A DNA stretch of 64,000 nt from Tretioscincus oriximinensis (lineage: Eukaryota; Chordata; Lepidosauria; Squamata; Gymnophthalmidae): the NCBI GenBank assembly GCA_022410635.1, contig JAJVDF010000135.1, positions 1,404,886 to 1,468,885 of the forward strand, given 5' to 3'. The notes under the pieces were generated by a model. That model saw only the letters and a program-made list of their open reading frames with translations, was not told the DNA's origin and did no database searches. The position numbers and the translations under genes are program-made. This document shows positions 54,701-64,000 of this stretch, in pieces. Position 1 is the first letter of the stretch, and the number at the start of each line of letters is the position of its first letter.

Positions 54701-55318
54701 AAGGAAACATGTGACCAGACTCAGATTAGAGACTAAACAGAAATAGAACAAAAGGTTGTTAGTGTGAGCTTTTTTAGGGTAAACCTAATTAATCATCCTT
54801 GCTAAAAGTCATGTTTTTAAGGAGTGACTTAATTAGTATAGTAAACTTCAAGATGATCAGAAAATGTAAATTGAAAGACTGAAGATCTTTGTTTACTCTC
54901 AGAATGGACAAGGAACAGTAGAAACCCCAATTTGATCTCCCTGAGTCTTATTTGATCTGCTGTACCCACACATCATAAGATCAGTTAAGACTGAAACTAT
55001 GGGCCTCCATGGCTGTAAAGGAACATTTGCTGTCACATCCCTCAATCTGATGTGATCCCTTCTTCTATACACACGAGCACTTGAGGCACTGGTTGTTTGA
55101 GTGCAGATGCTGACCTCTCTGAGATCATGTTGTGTTGTTGAAAACGGAAACGGAACTCGCAAGATCTTCCTGAGCAACACCTTCTCTCTTAAGTGGAGCC
55201 ATGGCCTTTAGTTTCAAACTAGGAGGCATATAGACAATTTTGATATGCTCTTTCTGAATAGATTTGCTGCAAGAATGCTGTTAATCACATTTGCCATTGA
55301 TACAAATAAAAACTGTAG
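51791..55318. other. Intergenic, no recognised feature
   Basis: 3.5 kb of AT-rich sequence. No open frame with a recognised domain and no named repeat. This is the longest apparently repeat-poor stretch, so it could hold conserved non-coding DNA, which only alignment could show. Confidence 0.5.
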
Positions 55319-55419
55319 GGCCTGGCCACACGTACACTTTTCCATCATCTTCAGTCCTGACAAACTGAACTATTATTCAGGACTGAAGATAATTTAAAAG
55401 CATATGTGTGACCATGGAC
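55319..55419. repeat. Palindromic hairpin element (GGCCACAC type)
   Basis: gggcctggccacacgtacac and catcttcagtcctga at the left pair with the inverse of tcaggactgaagataattta and atgtgtgaccatg at the right. Confidence 0.6.
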
Positions 55420-56266
55420 ATAGTTAGAACTGATCTAGATATTGTAAACATGTTCTTTAAATTAGGTTTAACTAGGCTTTTGTTGTTGGCCTGCTCTGAA
55501 AAGTTACAAGGACCAACATCTGAAACAGTAGCCACCTGAGCATGAACCATGTAATTAAAATGTTATAATCTCATTTTTATTGCAAACATTATAGCAATGA
55601 ATAAGCATTATTACTCCCTGTAGTAGTTACATAATAAAACAGAACCAGTTTAACTTTTATATATATTATTAGGTCACCTTGCTTCTTTCAAATCTACCAC
55701 TCATGACCAAAGTCAAATGTGACACAGAGGAGTGCTTAGAAAATGTGTATGGTGTGAGGAAGCATCATTCACACTTGTGCATTGATCTATTAAAAGGGAA
55801 AGGCAAACTCTCTGAAACAAATGCACAACTCTTAAGGACTCTACACTGGACAGTATATACTATTACCAAGTTTAACAGGAGTCTTTCTTCCATCTACTGG
55901 TGTGGTCTAAGGGAGATCCTAGATGGGGTCTCTAGGAATGGAATGAATGAATACCTTTAATGATTGGTCAATTAACCGTATCAAATTTACAGAGGGTAAA
56001 AGCATTTAAACATAAAAAATACAAATTGGAAAGAAAACAAAAAGAGTTGGCGTCACTATTTACCCCCATTCTCCCTTACACAACTTCCCATTCAGCTCAG
56101 TGAATAATTTCTTATTCACTTAAGTCAGTTTACATTTTGCGTTCTTCTGGAACATCCTTTGTAATAAGGGTCCCAAACAAGTTATTCTTATTGAAGAGAA
56201 CAAAGGATAGATAAGCAGAATATGATATAGGTCTTCAAGCATTTCTGCACTAGAGACACAGTGGCC
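55420..56266. other. Intergenic, no recognised feature
   Basis: A 93-codon open frame at 55679-55960 has no domain I recognise. Nothing else assignable. Confidence 0.5.
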
Positions 56267-56403
56267 CTNTCCACACAGAGCCTTATCCAGGGCTGTACCT
56301 CGGAACAGAACCCTGTCAACCATATGCTAATGTAGACTATGGCAGGCCCCAAGCTCTGTCCCAAGATGTTATCCAGAATAAGATTGTGTGTGGACAGGGC
56401 CAC
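56267..56403. mobile_element. Palindromic hairpin element with target duplication
   Basis: Ends ggccctntccacacagagcc and, on the minus strand, ggccctgtccacacacaatc. Inner arms ccatatgctaatgtagacta and gcaggccccaagctctgtcc also have partners. Flanked by ACAGT on both sides (56262-56266, 56404-56408 by my count). Best-defined copy of the hairpin family. Confidence 0.65.
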
Positions 56404-57407
56404 AGTCTTTTTTCATAGGATAANGAATGGAAACTCCTATCAGACTTGGTGGCCCAGTATATTAGCCAGTGTGGAATCTTTACTTCTTCCAAACGTTTTG
56501 CTTTAATGCTTTTTCATACCAAGCTTTACATTATCATGGAGCATTCTGTTGTTTGATTCAGTTTGGTAGTGTGAGAAGCATCTGCATCTAAATCACAGCA
56601 CTTCCTGTGAGCAGATTTTTAGATTGTATATGGTGTGCTGAAGACAGAAATTCAAATGTGACAGTAAAGTCAAATTATTCCTTGTCTTTAAAAAAAAGTT
56701 TTTGTGGCTTTTTTTAAAAAAAAATTCTAATGATGCTATTTTATGAAAGGCCCAAAGAGGTTTAAGAGTTGAATTTAATAAGACACAGGAGATCAATGAT
56801 GAAACCTTTCTCTGTGTCCTTTGCAGAGTTCCTAACTAACATGCTATTTGGGAAGGCAGAGGGACACTTTCCACTGTACCCTTCTCTCTTTCAAAATATT
56901 CTCTCTGCAGCTGTCTCTGCTTCCTTTTATCATGGCAATGGCTTTTTGCCAAACAAAGTAACAAATAAATAAATAGTAAGCATTCACCTAGAAAAGTAGC
57001 CAAACACATTTCAGCCTTTTCTTTTAAGGGTTTGGGTATAATTACAGTAATGCATGATATATTAGATCAATAAGTGTATTTAGGGTTACCAGATGAAGAA
57101 TTTGGAAAATAGGATAGGAGTATCAGAAACTTTTGAAAGAAGCTGAGGCTCATGGAAGTTGTAGTCCTAAAGAGCACTGGCAGAACACAGTGCTCCAAAA
57201 ATATAGACAAGGATTTCAAAATATGGAAATGTTCTGCTAAATATTGACATTTGGGTTGTAACCACATGCATGTCTTCATAGCACTGGAAATGATAATCAT
57301 GTAATAAAATGACTATAACATCATAGCTTCACTTTTCACAGGACAGTGTTACAGTGGTGCAAGGAAGGTGTGGTGACCATATGGCCACCAGCATGTGGAT
57401 GTTGCTC
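56404..57407. other. Intergenic, no recognised feature
   Basis: AT-rich, nothing assignable. Confidence 0.5.
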
Positions 57408-57540
57408 TTCTTTTTTTTTTAATAGTTTTTATTGATTTATATACAAAATGAACATATATACAGCGCAAGAACCCCAAATGTGTGCTGAAGACAGTATCCC
57501 CACATCACAGGGTTTGACAACCATGTATGTATGGAACAAT
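57408..57540 (-). mobile_element. Possible L1 3' tail
   Basis: A T-run then aatagtttttattgatttat resembles the inverse of the aataaaaattatt ends of the L1 copies. No coding part, so weak. Confidence 0.35.
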
Positions 57541-57542
57541 AA

Positions 57543-57836
57543 NAACATAAGACGAGCCTTGCTGAAACAAGCCAGAGCCCATCTAGTCCAGCATTCTGTC
57601 TCACACATAGGCCCACTAATTGCACCTGGGCAGTCTGGAACAGAAGAAGGCAAAATCTTCAACTGTTCTCGAGCCCTACAAATGGCATTTCAGGAATACT
57701 ACCTGTTGCTCCCTCTCAAGACATCCATCCTAGTAGCTATTTATACCCTTGGTGTCCATGAACTTATCTAATCCTCTCATAAAAGCTGCTAGCTACCATC
57801 ATCTCTTCTGGAAGTAAATTTCAAAGGCTGATGACC
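57543..57836 (-). mobile_element. CR1 LINE 3' end
   Basis: Inverse CR1: aacataagacgagccttgct, ccagcattctgtctcacaca, attgcacctgggcagtctgg, catccatcctagtagctatt, and the inverse of the ORF2 end (ctggaagtaaatttcaaagg). Confidence 0.85.
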
Positions 57837-60008
57837 AGCCAAGATGGCAACATGCTGCATCTCTTGCAGCTGCCTTTCCCTGATTCTTATTTTAAATGAA
57901 ACATACCTTTTCTTTTTTGCTTTCCTTATGATAGGATCGCACGAGTGCTGCCAAACTGTGCGGCAATCAAGCCATCCTCATGGAAAGAGAGCAAAAAGAA
58001 AACAACATGTGGTTGCAGCTTTGCTAACCCTATGCATACTATGGGCTGCCTTTCCAAATGCTGGTGACTGTCCTGTGGTGGAAGGCAGGCTAATATTACC
58101 TTTGCTGGTCTAGTATATCAGCCAGTGCAGGATCACCCAGTATCTGGAAAGTAACTGCTTCAGTAACCTCAGTAAAATTAGGACAGGTTTGCAGCGTCAC
58201 TTAAAGCTGTGTTTGCGCAGGACTCAGTAATGCATTCTAGGGACTCTAACAACGCATCTAATGGATATGTTTATGGATACATAACATATCCATAAACACA
58301 TTACTGAATCTGTGCAAACGAGTCATTTCCTTTCCACATTATCTAATCACTTTGCTTGTATGTTCTCTCACCCCGAAGAGTAGATTGTAACTATTGAAGC
58401 ATAGTAGTTTATTATTAATCATCTACGGATCTCTACAGTTGTATCCTGTTTTTGTGCCTTTGCTTTTTATCTTTAAATGTGTCTGAAATGCACACACACA
58501 CATACACATGCCACCCTGGGTAACTACTGGATTTGGCATAATTTAATGTCTGATTAATTTGGTTCCAGTCCAGATGCTATTTTCTCCCTATTTAAGCATG
58601 TTTACTTATCTTTATAAGCAACAACAGCAACAACCAAAGTCCTGATGCATGGAAAATGCTTTTATTACCAGAAAGAGGANTTTGCAATAAACCTGTCTCC
58701 ATGGGTGTGCTAATTCCATTTTACAAAGGAGGAGCATATTGTTTTAATTAATCATATGAAAGCAAAATTAGCATGATTATATGAAAGGTGCTGTAAATCA
58801 TTCTGATCCACATCACTGAACAAAGAGTATTTAGTTATTTCAGAGTTGTTAAAGATTTTATCTACCCAAGTGAAAATTCAATTAGCACTATCTTGGCTCA
58901 TATAAAACAAAAACAAAGCAAAAAAACCTCTCAACCTATGAAGTCCNACTACAGGGGGAACAAGCACTCTTAAGTGTGTGAATCTTACTTTATGCCAATA
59001 AGATAAATTGCTGTAATTAACAATATCCTATGTAATTTTTTTTTAATCTACAAAATGTTGCACAAAAGAATTCACCACACCCTGTTTTATGACTACTCCG
59101 ACGTCCATTAGGTGACTTGAACTCTTTCAAAACCTTTTAATAGTTGGTGGTTTTTAAAACATTTAAAGCAGGCATACACTCGATCCATTATATGCCAGTG
59201 CCTTCCAAAGAGAAAGTGAAATGTCTTGGGCAATTAAGTTGCTAATCTTTCTTTTTCTTTTCTTTAAAATGAAAGCCATATTCCACTCATAGCAGCACTT
59301 AGGCTTCAGCCACACATTACTTAAAATGGAATTAAGTCAGTTTCAGCCTGAAATAAGAAGCTCACACTTTTTTCATTAGATCTACCACCACTGACCCTTA
59401 AAAGTTTGATATAGCTCTGGGATTGGAGGTTGGTGTGAGAAGACATCTGTGGTTTGTAGTGCAGATCTGATCCAGTTTATTATTAGTTCCATGAATACAG
59501 TTTAATTCTATACATTAAATAGAATTAGCAAGGGCCTTTATCTGAAAATAAGATTTGGCTTCAAAATGAGTTGGGCCTAATCACACATTTCATTGAGGTG
59601 TCAAATCCTATTTATGTCTTCCACAAAAGTGGTTGTAAAAGTCCCGCATGAATTTTGCAGACACTCCAGCACTTTTGTAGCCACAGGGGCCTTTCAGAAC
59701 TGTTGTAAAAGACTTCCAGGGCCACAGGAATATGACAAAGAACATGTATGAGTGGGTATTTTATGGTCATTGCATGGCACTTACCAAAAATGCAGTTATG
59801 TGTGAATGTGGCGACCCCTACTTGAGGGCNCCATGATTAGATGACCCTCCCAGCTAGAGGTGCCACAATATCCTCCCTGTTGCCCAAGCCATCACCCACG
59901 ACTGCTTGGAGCAACAGTAATTTCCTCAGGCCTACAAAAGGCCCCTGTGTTTACCTCCATGATGGGGCTTTATTCCCAGCCCCCACCAGTATCGTGTTTA
60001 TTTAGTAT
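57837..60008. other. Intergenic; small palindrome at 58206-58326
   Basis: ctgtgtttgcgcaggactca, gtaatg at the left pairs with the inverse of cattactgaatctgtgcaaa at the right, and atggatatgtttatggatac with its own inverse in the centre. A (CA)n tract lies at 58489-58506. Rest unrecognised. Confidence 0.45.
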
Positions 60009-60549
60009 TGTTACAGAAATAAAAGAAAGAAAGAGATGTTTGAAATGAAACAAATAACAAGTTTATTATTTACAAATAAGGAATAGAAAGAAGATTAGAA
60101 TAATAAAGCCTCGGCTTTTATAAAGAAAGCCTGACTCAAGCACACACACAAAGCAAGAGCAACATTAGTTTCCAGATACTTAAAGAGACAGGCCCTGTGT
60201 CACTTTATTTGTTCCAGCACCAAATCAAGTCTCAACTTTGACTCTTTCAGGCCACTATACACTTCCACCCCCTCCCTTTGAGGCAGATCAGAAGCGGACC
60301 CCTCTGTCAACTTGCTACACCACAAGTCTCTCCGACAGAAAGGCCTCTAGCCCTGGTCAGCTTCACTTTTATCTGCTGACCAGCAGGCTATTTAAGGCCC
60401 CATTGGCTGGCTCCTCCATCCATGCCCCCTCCCAGGAAGCCACGCCCCTGGCCAGGCCTGCTCTTCCCCCCCTCCCTCTGGGATATCTGGTAAGTTTATA
60501 AAAGAAATAAAACCTCTAAAATGGAGGANGCCACAGTGAAGCCCTAACA
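60009..60549 (-). mobile_element. Probable solo LTR
   Basis: On the minus strand it starts TGTTAGGGCTTCACTG and ends ATTTCTGTAACA, giving the short inverted ends TGTTA/TAACA. Inside are a TATA-like taaatagcc (about 60390) downstream of a GC-rich block and AATAAA in caaataaagtgacac. No target duplication or adjacent primer-binding site was found, so it could be one LTR of a decayed element. Confidence 0.4.
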
Positions 60550-63518
60550 TAACTTTGGACGTGGACTGGATGATGTCAGAGACTATTTTAAGCAATTGAA
60601 CTGGGATCTTGGTCAGGATTCCATTCCCTAAAATTTCTCTCTTTGTATATTTCCTGGAGACACAATAGATCTTGAAGGATCTGTGGTTGGATATTATTAG
60701 GATAAATCCCAGTACCTGGAGTGATGTCATCAATGTTCTAAAACCAGGGCCATGCTGGCAGCATTTGGCAAAGGATCTGGCACACCACAGTAGCAGGAAG
60801 GAACAACAGAGGGAAGGAAGAACATGACAGGGGAACAAAGATTAACCAAGACCCCTCCCCTTTCCCCTGTTGCAGTAAACTCAGGCAACAGGCTAGTAAA
60901 GCAGTTCTCCTAGAATCATTGAATCTGAGGTTCACATACCTCATGTAATCCTCCTCAGCCTCTCTGCTTTACACAGCAACATCGGGTTCCGGATGATAGG
61001 TTTCCTGGGAAAGCATTGAAATTTTGATTAGGAACAATGGCCTAGATGTGCAGTATGGAGAGACTGTAGCTTCTTTCTTTTCCTACTAGGCTCTCTAACA
61101 TCGGGAGGTGATTTTCTTCTTTTGCATAATCCTGGTTAGTATAATTAAACAGCATTGCCTAAAATGCAGGATGAAAATCTAATCATCATTTTATGCCCTA
61201 CTTAGAAAACTGTGCATAATAAGATAATTAGTGGGCATTTGAATACTATACTTTTCATTTTTTTGTCTTCCTGTACTTGCAAAACATTTTCAGGAGTGCC
61301 ATCCCTTAACTACCCTTGGGCAAGGGTATTAAAAAGTGTGAGTTATGTGATTTTAGAACTGAGCATAAACTGGTATAATTTGCTGTCCACTGATAATCCA
61401 AGTCTTACTGACTGGTCAGTCTCTGTATTGTAGCATTTGTTGGTTCCCTTACACTACAAGGCCAAAATGGTGGGGTCCAGCTGTGTCACATGGATGTGCA
61501 GGTTTCTGACCACAAAAAACATGGCAGTGACTGGCAAAGTGGTCCCTTGAGCCTTGCTGGGAATTCGCAACCTGCTGCAACGCAGGTTGTGTCACTTGTT
61601 CAAAATTTTAATCTTTTCCTTTTATTAGGAATATTTCTATCCGTATTTTTGCTCCTCTTGAGCATCACTCATCAATCATGGATCTTGCAAGAGGGCTGGG
61701 AAGGGAGATAAATGTATATATTAAAAAGAAGCTATTTTAATTAAGTAACACCTCTGTTTAATAGAACAAAAGGTTTTGCCACTTTCTTGTGCAACAAGAA
61801 TTAACTAGAATGGATAAGATGGAGGCCCACCAGAACTTCAATTGAATCAACAAATTAACCTTTTCTTTCTGTTACNACAGTTGAGAAGTAGTGAGTAGAA
61901 CTCTGTTTTGTGAAGCTTCTGAACCTATCATGGTGTGATGGTAACCAAAGTAGAAGCTTGAAATTCCCAAGGTGGAAGAGATACTGGTGTGTGATCAATC
62001 CCACCTCACACACAGTCTCCTCAGAAGTGATTTTCATTGTGTCTGGTTACAGCCTGATGTGTAAACTAAAAAATAGCATGCAGACTGAATAAATATTGGA
62101 ACTCATTCTACTTGAGCAAAGGTTGAGAAATCATCCTGCCTGTACCTTAGTTCATCAAGGTTTCTGACTATTTGCAGGCACTGGCTGAGTAACTGATAAT
62201 TTTAGCACGGAGAAAACACTTTCCCTACTGAGTTATGATTAGCATCAATTTGTACCAGCGTTGTCAAAAGCAAAAAAAAGAAGGGATATGTAGTTCAGCA
62301 ACAGCCAAATAGAAATAGTAACACATTTGTGCAATCAGGATAATGTAGATTAGAGTTAAAAAAATATAAACTTTATGGCATTTTTGTGTGAATCAAGGTA
62401 AAATCTTGTATTTAACTGAGTCATCAGCTGTCTTATAAACAATTCAGAGGGAACAGCAACACTTAGGTAGTTTCTGGAGGAGTCCCAGAATTAAAATGAT
62501 CTGGCTATGATTATTTGATTCTGGCCCAAGAACAAAGTGTCCATATTTCCATTGAGTGTATTTCTTGTGCTTGTACCAGCTGTGAGGATCTGGCCCTCAG
62601 TCTAGAAAGTAACAATGTAGGCCAAATTTATCTTTCTCACTTTTTTTTAATGTTGCTAAGAGCCAGCTAAAGGTGCAGTTGGCACCCAAATACACCAATG
62701 CAAATATAGATTTGACATGCTATAAGAGAAGGGGAAAGGACAGTAAAAAGCATTTGCAGCAGTTGTCATTATAATTTAGACTGTATTAAATGGGAAGAAG
62801 TGCACCAAAGAAAAGCAGGAGTTTTGCCTTAGAAACTGATAGTGCACTTTGGAAAACCAATATGGGATGGATTCCTTTTCCGATTATTTTTTCAAAGTAT
62901 TAATTGTTAGATGGTATGTATGCACAACCTGGCCACTGATAATGTTCTCCAGACATGTAGCCATTCTTGTAATTCAATTTCAATGACATTTTCTGTCTGA
63001 TAAAAACAACTTGTTATTTCACTAATTTTTAGAGGTTGAATCTTTTGAATTCTATGAACTCATTATTTTTGTGGTCATCTGCCCACTAAACTGAGATCAA
63101 CTGGTCATTAAATCTGGGAACAATATCACCGCAAGGCACCATGAGGATTAAAACCAACCTTTAGCGAATTTGCCATCTGTGCCAGGTTAGCATTGCCATG
63201 TCCAATGCTGCGGGATTGTCTGGGCCAGTGCATTATTTGTTTATTCGTTCAACTCAAGCCAAGCTTGGAGAATTTCACAATCAAAATGGTCCATTGCCCA
63301 TTTTGAAACATTCATAACTTGNACATTATGAAAAATAGTTCACCAGCCACACAACTAAACAAACTATGTCTGTTTTCTAAAATTAATGCCCCAAATTTCC
63401 AAGGAACATTTCATTATTATGGTATTTTGTCAATACTTTTCCTCAGATCACTACACAACAGATGGCAAAGTATCAGCCTGTGAACAGCAGGCTATATTGA
63501 TGGAAGCAATGATCTCAG
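60550..63518. other. Intergenic, no recognised feature
   Basis: AT-rich 3 kb. Short open frames only. No repeat that I can name. Confidence 0.5.
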
Positions 63519-64000
63519 TTTTTTTTTTTTTTTTAAATTGATTTTTATTAATTTCAAAAATCATACTTTGCCATTTACAATATACAATTTACATTTACGA
63601 TTCTAGATCCCATCCCTCCCCCCTTCCCCCCTCCCACTCAAGGATCAGTCGGGGTTCACAGCAGCAGTCTTTGGTCTAGCATCATAGTTACAGTATTTGT
63701 CAACACTTCGTTCCTTGTACTCTCAATACCAAATCGCAGTAAAGAATACCAGTTTACCGTCCATGGTTTCAATATTTTCACTCCCGAGCTTTGTAGTCTC
63801 TTTTCTCGTATCATATCGTATATCATAAATTCTGCTAGGTACTCATACCATCGATTGATTGTCCATTGGGTTTGATCTTTCCATCCTCTCGCGATGGTAA
63901 GTTGATATGCCCATATCATATTTTTCAGTACATAATGTAGTTGGAATGGTATATCCTGGTTTATCATAGCCAATATACAATTGTGTTTTGTTCTTCTAAC
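63519..64000 (-). mobile_element. L1 LINE 3' end, runs off the window
   Basis: A T-run at 63519-63534 is the inverse of the poly(A) tail. The minus strand encodes MIWAYQLTIARGWKDQTQWT and INRWYEYLAEFMIYDMIREK, parallel to AHIQIARGWKDKDKWTQEAW of the L1 at 30260. The coding frame is open for 105 codons, and the element continues past 64000. Confidence 0.85.

Overview
The window reads as nuclear DNA of a squamate reptile (lizard or snake). The single host locus has vertebrate exon-intron structure. The repeats are CR1, L1, tRNA-derived SINEs, DIRS, Ty1/copia and probable Penelope-like elements, a mixture typical of squamates. The species cannot be fixed from the sequence. Isolated N bases are scattered through the window, so it is an assembly consensus with ambiguous positions.

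1-10.2 kb, host genes: two genes diverge from a GC-rich shared promoter at about 1.42-1.67 kb. On the minus strand are the first two coding exons of GEMIN5 (a WD40 protein of the SMN complex); exon 2 runs off the left edge. On the plus strand is a complete MRPL22 gene (mitochondrial ribosomal protein uL22m): seven coding exons, all with GT/AG junctions and consistent phases, giving 207 residues. The same head-to-head pair exists in human, so this is conserved synteny. The introns carry a Tc1-type MITE split by a CR1, a foldback element, a SINE beside a splice donor, and copies of a repeat with a Penelope-like coding tail and a hammerhead-like motif.

10.2-64 kb, gene desert: I find no host exon here. 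The most structured element is a short DIRS-type tyrosine-recombinase retrotransposon (11.30-13.08 kb) with inverted terminal repeats and an internal complementary region. Other pieces are a Ty1/copia element lacking reverse transcriptase (40.1-41.7 kb), a Ty3/gypsy integrase scrap (44.3 kb), two L1 tails in tandem (30.3-34.2 kb) with further L1 pieces at 27.1, 44.5 and 63.5 kb, an unclassified LINE (20.8-21.9 kb), many CR1 3' ends, tRNA SINEs and a probable solo LTR (60.0-60.5 kb).

A distinctive theme is palindromic DNA: a two-copy foldback family (3.7 and 25.8 kb), a family of 100-180 bp hairpins, and a 1.5 kb nested palindrome at 48.19-49.70 kb with a 0.4 kb relative at 23.5 kb. None encodes a recognisable transposase. 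The best candidates for less-described biology are the DIRS derivative, the hammerhead-like repeat and its inverted dimer, and the nested palindrome.
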